Source of the DNA: JACRJW01 sp964359095 | GTDB taxonomy: Bacteria; Patescibacteriota; Patescibacteriia; UBA9934; GWF2-40-263 | Length of the DNA: 13,156 nucleotides | Assembly: GCA_964359095.1 (NCBI GenBank) | Contig: CAYHRJ010000028.1 | Location: 1 to 13,156 of the forward strand | Reading direction: 5' to 3' | Shown here: one piece after another, positions 1 through 5,029 of the stretch | Layout: each line of letters starts with the position of its first letter | How positions within the stretch are numbered: the first letter of the stretch is position 1 | Made by a program: the position numbers and the translations under genes | The notes under the pieces: generated by a model | Seen by the model: the letters and a program-made list of their open reading frames with translations, nothing else | Told to the model about the DNA's origin: nothing | Databases searched by the model: none

Positions 1-317
1 TGACGGAACTCAACGACGATTGGCACGAGGGCTACAAGCGGCAGATGGAAGTGTATCAGTGGCTACTGCGTCGCAACGGATTGCCGGTCAGCGACACGGG
101 TTACTTTGTCTACTGCACGGGACGTCCCGACGCGAAGGCCTTTGACGCAAAGATCGAGTTTGATGTGCACCTCATTCCGTACACCGGGAGTGATGCGTGG
201 GTCGAGGGGATCCTTAACAAGATCAAGAAAACACTCGACGCGAAAAAGATTCCGGTGGCAGGGAAGGGCTGTGACTACTGCGCGTACCGCCACGCCATTC
301 ATGATCTTGAGACCTAG
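1..317 (+). CDS. PD-(D/E)XK nuclease-family protein, C-terminal fragment (RecB/Cas4-like)
   Basis: The frame is open from the left edge (first full codon at 3) to TAG at 315-317, so only about the last 104 residues are present. Visible features are a helix YKRQMEVYQWLLRRNG, which fits the Q-x3-Y helix following the catalytic core of RecB/Cas4-type nucleases (PDDEXK_1 class). A beta-rich stretch follows, and the C-terminus has CDYCAYR, a Cys pair like those that help bind an Fe-S cluster in Cas4/AddB-type proteins. The catalytic D/E-x-K lies upstream of the window and cannot be checked. By family, such proteins cut single-stranded or double-stranded DNA ends in repair or recombination. There are no cas genes nearby, so a CRISPR role is not suggested. 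The next gene is a tiny unrelated membrane peptide. Confidence 0.72.
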   Translation, partial: TELNDDWHEGYKRQMEVYQWLLRRNGLPVSDTGYFVYCTGRPDAKAFDAKIEFDVHLIPYTGSDAWVEGILNKIKKTLDAKKIPVAGKGCDYCAYRHAIHDLET

Positions 318-338
318 TCTCCTTGCCGGGGGATTTTT
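318..338 (+). terminator. Weak candidate terminator after the nuclease gene
   Basis: TCTCC (318-322) can pair with GGGGA (329-333) with one G-T wobble, followed directly by TTTTT (334-338). The stem is only 5 bp, so this is a weak call. Its placement between the TAG at 317 and the next promoter-like box fits. Confidence 0.3.
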
Positions 339-339
339 A

Positions 340-345
340 TATAAT
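340..345 (+). promoter_or_regulatory. Perfect -10 box TATAAT for the 41-aa peptide gene
   Basis: TATAAT at 340-345 lies 33 nt before the ATG at 379. No recognisable -35 hexamer sits 16-18 nt upstream, so the call rests on the -10 alone and on its position between a terminator-like T-run and a small gene. Confidence 0.4.
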
Positions 346-378
346 GAAAACAGGAATTAATTCATTACCTTTCATTCT

Positions 379-504
379 ATGATGAGTGCCTACTACAACA
401 TGATGGGGTTTGGATCCGGATTCGGCTCGATCACCATTCTGCTCCTCTGGGTCGTTTTGGTCTTAAGTATTGTGGCTCTGGTGAAGTACATCTCCAAAAA
501 ATAG
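379..504 (+). CDS. Small single-pass membrane peptide (41 aa)
   Basis: ATG-ATG at 379/382 opens a 41-codon frame ending in TAG at 502-504. The product has a short Tyr/Met/Gly-rich N-terminus (SAYYNMMGFGSGFG), one strongly hydrophobic helix at about residues 18-36 (ITILLLWVVLVLSIVALV) and a basic tail KYISKK. This is the usual form of a one-helix peptide with its C-terminus in the cytoplasm. No function is recognised. Support for a real gene is its own TATAAT box upstream, a clean intrinsic terminator 23 nt after the stop, and membrane-helix composition that random frames rarely give. There is no SD sequence. Similar one-helix peptides are common in Patescibacteria (general knowledge, not searched here). 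Confidence 0.62.
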   Translation: MMSAYYNMMGFGSGFGSITILLLWVVLVLSIVALVKYISKK

Positions 505-526
505 TTCTCGGTATCATGCCGCAGAG

Positions 527-548
527 ATCCCCCTCATCGGGGATTTTT
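527..548 (+). terminator. Intrinsic terminator of the 41-aa peptide gene
   Basis: ATCCCC (527-532) pairs with GGGGAT (539-544) across a 6-nt loop, and T544-T548 form the U-tract. It sits 23 nt after the stop codon. A degenerate near-copy occurs at 1473-1496. Confidence 0.78.
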
Positions 549-557
549 GGTCGAACG

Positions 558-580
558 AAAAAGAAGTCCTGATGGACTTC
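558..580 (-). terminator. Intrinsic terminator of the HExxH-protein gene (minus strand)
   Basis: GAAGTCC (563-569) and GGACTTC (574-580) form a perfect 7-bp stem with a TGAT loop. The AAAAA at 558-562 reads as a U-tract on the minus strand. It lies 31 nt past the stop of the 611-1414 gene and is tail-to-tail with the plus-strand terminator at 527-548. Confidence 0.8.
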
Positions 581-610
581 ACGTTGAACGAGATCTCCCT
601 TGTTGTGTAC

Positions 611-1414
611 CTACTTGAACGAGTCCGGGTTGGGATGTCCTGCACTGACGGCCCAGGCGTAGGGGCACTCCGGGAAGGCTTCCTGCTCAGCATAAACTCG
701 GACGTAGAACAGAGCTTGTTCGAATGCCTTGCGATCTGGCATGACTCGGCAAAACGCCGGCACGCTCTCGGAGGAATCGAGCTCGTAGCCCGCCAGACAC
801 TGCACGAGGTAAGCCTCCTCCTCTTCGAACCAGTTGACGGAGCAGTCCTCGAAGCTCATGGGTCGTTCAAAGAGATCGGCCCAACCATCGGCGCCACCGG
901 GATAGTCCAGTACCTGCCGGTAATGGACAGACTCGTGGCACAGGTAGAAGAGCATCTCGATCTGGCCTGCCATGGACTCGGTCGCCGCTCGGACGAAGTT
1001 CATGTTCAGCGCAAGCACTGGGTAGTACTGATCAGGAACAAGTCCCGGCACTGAGAGCTGACTACCTTCGATCGCGAGCAGCTGCGCGGCGGCGTAGCTC
1101 TGGATGGTGGAGTCCGTCAGAATGACGTCGCCGTTGGTCAGAGCGTTGCTCAGCAGTTCTGCCTCGTCATTGGGGCACATCGCGAGCAGCTGGAAGACGA
1201 CGTTCTCCTCGCTGACGTCTTCCCGCAGTCGCGGAAAGATGATTTGCCTGGCAGAGCTCATGGTCTGGTCGGGGGTGATCTGAGGCCACGAAGCCTTCAC
1301 GGCCTCAATCGTGTAGGGGCGCTTCAGCCCCTGAATGGTGGTGGGTTTGACCACCAACCAGAGAACCGCTCCGATGGCGGCCGCGAGGAGGATCCAGAAT
1401 CGATATCCTTTCAC
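611..1414 (-). CDS. Membrane-anchored HExxH protein, putative metallopeptidase (267 aa)
   Basis: I place the start at GTG 1414, giving 267 aa. It is preceded by AAGGAG (1421-1426) at 6-nt spacing, and a consensus promoter lies inside what a longer ATG start at 1483 would make coding. The N-terminus is short and basic with one membrane helix (about residues 6-22, FWILLAAAIGAVLWLVV), so the rest is probably extracytoplasmic. H160-E-S-V-H164 is an HExxH zinc motif. About 33 residues on, NWFEEEEAY (residues 195-202) offers a possible third Glu ligand on a helix, as in gluzincin-type folds. C80, C159, C191, C206, C222 and C250 could form disulfides. No specific family is recognised, and peptidase activity is inferred from the motif alone. 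The gene stands alone, with its own promoter and terminator, facing opposite to its neighbours. Confidence 0.68.
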   Translation of the reverse strand: MKGYRFWILLAAAIGAVLWLVVKPTTIQGLKRPYTIEAVKASWPQITPDQTMSSARQIIFPRLREDVSEENVVFQLLAMCPNDEAELLSNALTNGDVILTDSTIQSYAAAQLLAIEGSQLSVPGLVPDQYYPVLALNMNFVRAATESMAGQIEMLFYLCHESVHYRQVLDYPGGADGWADLFERPMSFEDCSVNWFEEEEAYLVQCLAGYELDSSESVPAFCRVMPDRKAFEQALFYVRVYAEQEAFPECPYAWAVSAGHPNPDSFK

Positions 1415-1420
1415 GAGGGA

Positions 1421-1426
1421 CTCCTT
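1421..1426 (-). promoter_or_regulatory. Shine-Dalgarno fixing the GTG start at 1414
   Basis: The minus strand reads AAGGAG, six nucleotides, then GTG. This is one of only a few clear SD sequences in the window, and it decides the start of the HExxH protein against the upstream in-frame ATG codons. Confidence 0.75.
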
Positions 1427-1441
1427 GAGATGGGCCGCATG

Positions 1442-1470
1442 AGCATAGGGCAGAGCATGAACTTTGTCAA
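1442..1470 (-). promoter_or_regulatory. Sigma70-type promoter for the HExxH protein
   Basis: On the minus strand there is TTGACA (1470-1465), a 17-nt spacer, then TATGCT (1447-1442). Expected start of transcription is near 1435, giving a ~20-nt leader that contains the AAGGAG at 1426-1421. Confidence 0.75.
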
Positions 1471-1472
1471 CC

Positions 1473-1496
1473 ATCCCCCTCATCGTGATTTTTGGT
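1473..1496 (+). repeat. Near-copy of the 527-551 terminator sequence
   Basis: ATCCCCCTCATCG at 1473-1485 is identical to 527-539. GATTTTTGGT at 1487-1496 is identical to 542-551. Between them one copy has GG and the other a single T, so the GGGGAT arm is broken and this copy would be a poor terminator. The two copies bracket the oppositely oriented HExxH gene. Confidence 0.6.
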
Positions 1497-1509
1497 ACAG
1501 TGGAAACCT

Positions 1510-1674
1510 ATGCCCCTCATGCGTGCCACAAAAAACGGGAAGCCGTGCTACAAGTGGGGAGACTCGGGGAAGTGTTATCCGTACACGGCTGGCGATGAGG
1601 GGAGTCGCGGGCGCGCCAAGCAGAAGGCTCTGCGCCAGGGTCGAGCCATTGAAGCCGCGAAGGCGAGACGGTAA
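1510..1674 (+). CDS. Conserved small basic protein with CYKWG/GKCY motif (54 aa)
   Basis: ATG 1510 to TAA 1672-1674 gives 54 aa. The N-terminal half has MPLMRATKNGKPCYKWGDSG followed by KCYPY, with Cys13 and Cys22 around a W-G-x-S-G turn. The C-terminal half is a Lys/Arg/Ala-rich helix (RGRAKQKALRQGRAIEAAK). I recall small proteins of this pattern (K-P-x-W-K-W-G-x-S-G-K-C-Y, then a basic helix with KQGRAI) from phages and environmental bacteria, with no known function. A two-Cys turn plus a basic helix would suit nucleic-acid or structural binding, but that is a guess. There is no SD. A TGGTACAGT box ends 8 nt before the ATG, so a nearly leaderless mRNA is possible. Confidence 0.65.
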   Translation: MPLMRATKNGKPCYKWGDSGKCYPYTAGDEGSRGRAKQKALRQGRAIEAAKARR

Positions 1675-1700
1675 TTTCTAACGAAGCGCTTACATTGATT

Positions 1701-1952
1701 ATGAGAGAGAGAAAGTGGTTCTCGATTCCGTTGCGTGCAGGAGAAGCTGATACGTGTCAGTCAGCTCTTGCTTCGGTGGGATTTGTTTTACACGCAAGCG
1801 AGTACACGGATGAGTCCGGTCGAGTCGTTCGTTTGACTTCACCGGCGGTTCACATCGGCATTCCACCTTCGGACACGGTGAGCGAGCAGGAACAACTGGA
1901 GTTCATCGTCGGCCTGTTAGGGTTAGATGAAGATACGATCGAAGCCCTATGA
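1701..1952 (+). CDS. Hypothetical acidic protein, 83 aa, coupled to the kinase gene
   Basis: ATG 1701 to TGA 1950-1952. A TTG at 1695 is a possible but less likely earlier start. The product is soluble and acidic, especially near the C-terminus (SEQEQLEFIVGLLGLDEDTIEAL), with no membrane segment and no motif I recognise. The middle (ASEYTDESGRVVRLTSPAVHIGI) looks like beta strands. The gene overlaps the next start by ATGA (1949-1952), so it is probably translationally coupled to the P-loop kinase and formed an operon with it before the insertion-sequence damage. Coding status is supported by that exact overlap and by the absence of a better frame; function is unknown. Confidence 0.6.
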   Translation: MRERKWFSIPLRAGEADTCQSALASVGFVLHASEYTDESGRVVRLTSPAVHIGIPPSDTVSEQEQLEFIVGLLGLDEDTIEAL

Positions 1953-2182
1953 GCCATCCATACAAACTCGTCGTCGGTCTTACAGGGCCGATCGCATCCG
2001 GGAAAGGACTGGCGGTGAAGGCCGTGCGCGAGCAGTTTCAAGGTCGGAATATTCAGGCGGTTCTGCTTTCCGATTACATTCGCGAGGTCGTGCGTGCGCA
2101 AGGGATCCCGCTTACACGAGAGACACTCCGAGAAGCGGGCAACGCTCTGTTGAGATGGCCGTCATATCTGGAATGCGTGTAA
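1949..2182 (+). pseudogene. P-loop kinase-like gene (dephospho-CoA/NMP kinase-like), truncated by an IS30 fragment
   Basis: ATG 1949 starts a protein beginning MSHPYKLVVGLTGPIASGKG. This is a Walker A loop of the G-P-I-x-S-G-K type, with Gly rather than Ser/Thr after the Lys. It is followed by LLSDYIREVVRAQGIPLTRETLREAGNAL, a pattern seen in dephospho-CoA-kinase-like and nucleoside-phosphate-kinase-like proteins with the S-D-x-I-R-E and R-x-x-L-x-x-x-G-N-x-L signatures. After about codon 68 (near 2153) the sequence stops resembling a kinase, and the frame closes at 2182 inside insertion-sequence DNA read backwards. The lid, any Walker B-like segment and the C-terminus are missing and do not reappear on the other side of the element, so the gene is broken rather than simply interrupted. 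A nucleotide or cofactor kinase role for the ancestor is likely; the exact substrate is unknown. Confidence 0.7.
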
Positions 2183-2798
2183 TGCGCACCAGTTGTGTCT
2201 TCCTCTCCTTCTGCACGCTGAGAGCTGGCTGTGTTGAGCCAATGACAGAGTCAGATTCCCAGTGGCCGAACTCGTTCTTCCGGAGAATCTCCTGTGGTCG
2301 GTACTTGATGGGCGTCATGTACAGAATTCCTCTGTCTTTGCGTGCTTTTCTTCCTTTGTAGATTCTTCGCTTCTTGTGCTGTCTTGGCAGATATTGATAC
2401 AGTCCCATGAACCGTCCTTCACCTTCGTAGATGTAGCTGTAAATCGTCTCGTGGCTAACGTACGACCCAGCGACTTGCGAATCCGGACGGTTTTTTAATT
2501 TCCCTGCAATCTGCTCAGGACTCCAGCTATCATCTCGGAGCTTCTGAATGACCCAGTTACGCAAGACGTCGTCTTCATCCAGCTTACGTCTCTGTTCTCT
2601 GCTCATCCTTTTCACAGCCTGTGCATGAGCCGTCTTTGCTCGGTACTTCCCGTCCTTCCCTTTGTTACGAATGACCTCTCTTAGGATGATCGAGTGGTCT
2701 CGGTGAAGACGTCTGGCAATCATTCGGACACTCCAGTGTCCACGTACGTACAACTCGATCTGTTCTCTCTCATACAGAGTAATAGGTTGACCTCTCAT
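2112..2798 (-). pseudogene. IS30-family transposase, 3' part missing
   Basis: The start is ATG 2798 (MRGQPITLYEREQIELYVRG), with GGGAG a few bases upstream; a TTG at 2852 is less likely. The N-terminus is the IS30 helix-turn-helix (WSVRMIARRLHRDHSIILREV), followed by the linker and PEQIAGKL region. HETIYSYIYEG and GHWESDSVIG come next; the Asp in the latter is the first of the DDE catalytic triad. After ERKTQLVRITRIPDMTA (to about 2160) the frame runs into kinase-gene DNA and ends at 2112. The second Asp and the Glu of the triad are absent, so the protein should be inactive. Family members are usually above 300 residues; roughly 210 element-derived residues remain. Confidence 0.82.
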
Positions 2799-2890
2799 AG
2801 GCTCCCATCCTCGCTGGATCTGACCCAGAGGGCAATTCACTGGTGTTTTCAAGGCATCTGAGGGTGGTGCATTGAGGTTAGAAGATTCGT
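2156..2890. mobile_element. Truncated IS30-family insertion sequence
   Basis: The segment holds the 5' part of an IS30-type transposase on the minus strand plus its upstream end. The left boundary is not an IS end. It falls inside the transposase gene and abuts the broken kinase frame around 2150-2160, with no terminal inverted repeat visible. The right boundary is set only roughly, beyond GGTGGTGCATTGAGG (2863-2877), which resembles IS30-type tips in character but cannot be paired with a left copy because that end is lost. The element is therefore a remnant that cannot move by itself. Confidence 0.65.
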
Positions 2891-2905
2891 CTTCTCTATG
2901 GACAT

Positions 2906-2948
2906 TGACACATTTTCAGAGTGGGATTATGGTGCTAGTGGTATGATG
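2906..2948 (+). promoter_or_regulatory. Promoter region for the ATP-grasp leader
   Basis: A perfect TTGACA at 2906-2911 is followed after 17 nt by TATGGT (2929-2934). A second, extended -10 candidate, TGGTATGAT, lies at 2940-2948 without a well-spaced -35. Either would start an RNA at about 2941-2955, giving a leader of roughly 95-110 nt before the ATG at 3051. The boxes lie just outside the right end of the IS remnant. Confidence 0.6.
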
Positions 2949-2992
2949 AAATTTATTTCTTCGACTTCAGCCAAGCGATCATCCCATCTCTG

Positions 2993-3046
2993 ATAGGAAG
3001 GTTTAATTTTTACGTTGAGTCCCTTCCTATCACAGAAGGGATTTTT
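2993..3046 (+). promoter_or_regulatory. Leader with competing hairpins (possible attenuator or SD-masking switch)
   Basis: GATAGGAAG (2993-3001) pairs perfectly with CTTCCTATC (3023-3031). The overlapping CCCTTC (3021-3026) pairs perfectly with GAAGGG (3035-3040), which is followed by ATTTTTG (3041-3047) and the ATG at 3051. Bases 3023-3026 are used by both stems, so they exclude each other. The second stem is terminator-shaped and also covers the only SD-like bases (GAAGGG). What is seen is the pairing; regulation is inferred. Confidence 0.5.
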
Positions 3047-3050
3047 GTTT

Positions 3051-3986
3051 ATGCGCATTCACGTACTCAAACATGCCTGCGTCGGCGCGGCTGAGGACGC
3101 ATTTTTGAAGATCGCTCAAGGCGCTGGTCATCGTGTTTCGATTGTTGATCCACGAGACGTCGCATTCATGGAGAAGGCTCAGCTCCCGGACGCGGTTTTG
3201 GCACGGTGCGAGTTGGATCGTTTCGCCGACCCGATTTTTGCAGAGTACCTTTCCGCATTGTATCGATATGAGCGATACGACATTCCCGTTCTGAATTCCG
3301 CGGCATTTCTTCTGGTGGGCCAGGACAAATATCTCGCCCACCTGGCTGTGGAAAAAATGCTCCAACGCCACCCACTTGAACAGTGCTTTACTCCCAAGAC
3401 GATCCGCGTGAGTCGACGGGAGGACGTGGCAGAGAGAGCGGTTCCTTTTTTCGATCACTATGCCGGCCTTGTTGTAAAACCACCGTGTTCCGGCAGAGGG
3501 AAGGGCATCCTGTTTGTCGAGACGTCAGACCAGTTGGCTCGAGCTCTCGCGTCGTACGACGAACAAGAACCCATTCTTCTGCAGCAGCCCATCTTGAAGG
3601 AATCGAGTTCAACTGGGCGTCTGCAGGACATTCGGCTCTGGGTGATCAGAGATGCAGTCACAAGACAGGCAAGAGTGGTAGATGCCTACTATCGTATTGG
3701 GGAGATGGGAAGTTTTTTAACCAACCAATCGCAGGGTGCTTCCATTGAACTCATGCAGAGCATCGATCATCTGTTACGTCGATTCGCGTCTGCCATACTT
3801 GATGCGGTCGGCGGCGACGTGGCAGGAGTAGATATCGCCCGCGACGTTCATGGACAGTACTGGTTTGAGGAGGTCAACGTGGCGTTTGAAACGAGAATGG
3901 AAACAATTCATCTTTTGGGCGACGGGATTTGGAGAGAAACAGTAAGGCTCATTGAAGCGCGGGGCGATAGACAACCTTATAGTTAA
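3051..3986 (+). CDS. ATP-grasp family ligase, RimK/glutathione-synthetase-like (311 aa)
   Basis: ATG 3051 to TAA 3984-3986. The product has an N-terminal pre-ATP-grasp Rossmann-like part (MRIHVLKHAC to about residue 90). The ATP-grasp fold follows: a K93-containing segment, then VVKPPCSGRGKGI (residues 141-153), the Lys and Gly-rich loop that hold ATP. ILLQQPI (175-181) is the hinge strand, and DIRLWVI (193-199) and NQSQGA (225-230) follow. GVDIA (259-263) and WFEEVNVAFET (271-281) carry the acidic and Asn Mg2+/phosphate ligands. Enzymes of this class join a carboxylate, through an acyl-phosphate, to an amine or other nucleophile. The substrate is unknown. A TTG at 3015 is a poor alternative start because the leader hairpin would be coding. 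The last 38 nt overlap the convergent DUF917 gene. Confidence 0.82.
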   Translation: MRIHVLKHACVGAAEDAFLKIAQGAGHRVSIVDPRDVAFMEKAQLPDAVLARCELDRFADPIFAEYLSALYRYERYDIPVLNSAAFLLVGQDKYLAHLAVEKMLQRHPLEQCFTPKTIRVSRREDVAERAVPFFDHYAGLVVKPPCSGRGKGILFVETSDQLARALASYDEQEPILLQQPILKESSSTGRLQDIRLWVIRDAVTRQARVVDAYYRIGEMGSFLTNQSQGASIELMQSIDHLLRRFASAILDAVGGDVAGVDIARDVHGQYWFEEVNVAFETRMETIHLLGDGIWRETVRLIEARGDRQPYS

Positions 3987-4977
3987 ACCCAAACCGTTTT
4001 GGCGAGAATAATTCGTTCGCTTGCTTCGTCTGCCAGTTTGGAAGGGCTTTCACACTGGCAATGGTAAGAGTTGTTCCGATGGCTTCTTGAATCCGGGCAT
4101 TGTGAACAGGGCGGGCTTCTTCATCTAAGAGCATAATCAAGTGAGGACAGGTGATGATCGGCTCGCCGTTTCTGAGCAGTACGAGATTTTCGTTTTTGAT
4201 GAGAAGGTGGTAGGTTCCTTTTCTTCCAGACAAGGTGACATCTGCGCGAAAAAAATCGGGACTCGGCTGTATCTTGATCGCGTCCATACGCGCTTCATCG
4301 ACGAAGGTAAAGCCGTGACTCAGTAACGCAACCCTGTCTCGGTGTCTCAGGATTTCTCCGATTTGCATTGACCGCTTCAGATTCCCACAGGAAAGGATTT
4401 GTACATCACCCCCGCGCATGAAGTGATCGAACACGAGAACGAGACTGTTGGTCCTCAGTGTGATTTCGCGAATATTCCGTTCCAGTGTTTGCGGTTCTAG
4501 GTCTTCAAAAATAATGACGTTTCCGTCTGCTTTTACAACGATCGCCGGAGTCGTCTTACGTCCGACCAGCGCAAATTGATCCTGCATGATCTCAGGCACT
4601 GCTCGTCCTCCCGTTCCGTCTGCGTCCAGAATTCCAACGCCGAGGATTGCGGAGGCCATCAGAGCTAAGTGTTCGGCGCCAAGTTCACCCACAAAGAAAG
4701 CTGTGAGTGGCGAGCCAAGTTTTTTTTCAACTTCGCGACATCCGATGCGCAAACGCTTTTCCATGGAGCTCTCCTGGATCGACGTTGAGCCAACGGCGTA
4801 TACCGTGCACAGTAAATCGCTGGCACGAATATCTGAAGCCTCAAGCACAGACACGGCGGTGATACCCACTTTTACGAGCGTGCTTTTTTTTTGTTCATAC
4901 AAACATCCACCACCCGTGGCAAGCGCTGTGGCTCCAAGTAAGAGATCGTCAAGTTGTTGTTGGTTGATGTGATACAT
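3949..4977 (-). CDS. DUF917 family protein (342 aa)
   Basis: I use ATG 4977. An upstream ATG at 5004 would put the start inside a hairpin loop. The N-terminal pattern DDLLLGATALATGGGCLYE (residues 10-28) and ELGAEHLALMASAILGVGILDADGTGGRAVPEIMQ (98-132) match DUF917. Members of this family include a described S-methyl thiohydantoin desulfurase and proteins annotated near hydantoin-utilisation genes. The C-terminal CPHLIMLLDEEARPVHN also fits. Length is near the family's usual ~350-370. It is the last gene of a minus-strand operon, 52 nt after the 425-aa gene, and its 3' end overlaps the ATP-grasp gene tail-to-tail. Its role here is unknown; a heterocyclic or cyclised amino-acid substrate is a family-based guess. 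Confidence 0.72.
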   Translation of the reverse strand: MYHINQQQLDDLLLGATALATGGGCLYEQKKSTLVKVGITAVSVLEASDIRASDLLCTVYAVGSTSIQESSMEKRLRIGCREVEKKLGSPLTAFFVGELGAEHLALMASAILGVGILDADGTGGRAVPEIMQDQFALVGRKTTPAIVVKADGNVIIFEDLEPQTLERNIREITLRTNSLVLVFDHFMRGGDVQILSCGNLKRSMQIGEILRHRDRVALLSHGFTFVDEARMDAIKIQPSPDFFRADVTLSGRKGTYHLLIKNENLVLLRNGEPIITCPHLIMLLDEEARPVHNARIQEAIGTTLTIASVKALPNWQTKQANELFSPKRFGFNYKVVYRPALQ

Positions 4978-4985
4978 AGAAAAGG

Positions 4986-5019
4986 GATTCCTGGGAGCGA
5001 GCATGGGCTCCCAGGAATC
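4986..5019 (-). other. Strong intercistronic hairpin before the DUF917 gene
   Basis: GATTCCTGGGAGC (4986-4998) and GCTCCCAGGAATC (5007-5019) form a perfect 13-bp stem with an 8-nt loop. It lies in the 52-nt gap between the 425-aa gene and ATG 4977. On the minus strand it is followed by CCTTTTCT and then ATG. The 3' arm contains AGGAA, the only SD-like bases for the DUF917 start, so the hairpin may mask ribosome binding. It could also act as a partial terminator or an RNA-end stabiliser. Confidence 0.7.
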
Positions 5020-5029
5020 GGAGAAATAC

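Noticed and set aside
1..317. Cas4 of a CRISPR system
   Set aside because: Only the C-terminal part is visible, and there are no repeats, spacers or other cas genes in the window.
572..1054. 160-codon plus-strand frame antisense to the HExxH gene
   Set aside because: The opposite frame has a promoter, SD, membrane anchor and zinc motif. This frame has none, and its start lies inside the minus-strand terminator hairpin.
1927..2361. 144-codon plus-strand frame over the kinase/IS junction
   Set aside because: It is out of frame with the recognisable P-loop kinase and antisense to the transposase; Arg/Ser-rich shadow composition.
2899..2994. 31-codon frame (MDIDTFSEWDYGASGMM...) between the IS remnant and the ATP-grasp gene
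   Set aside because: It contains the promoter boxes, has no SD, and its composition is not convincing. A leader peptide role is possible but weaker than for 6665-6733.
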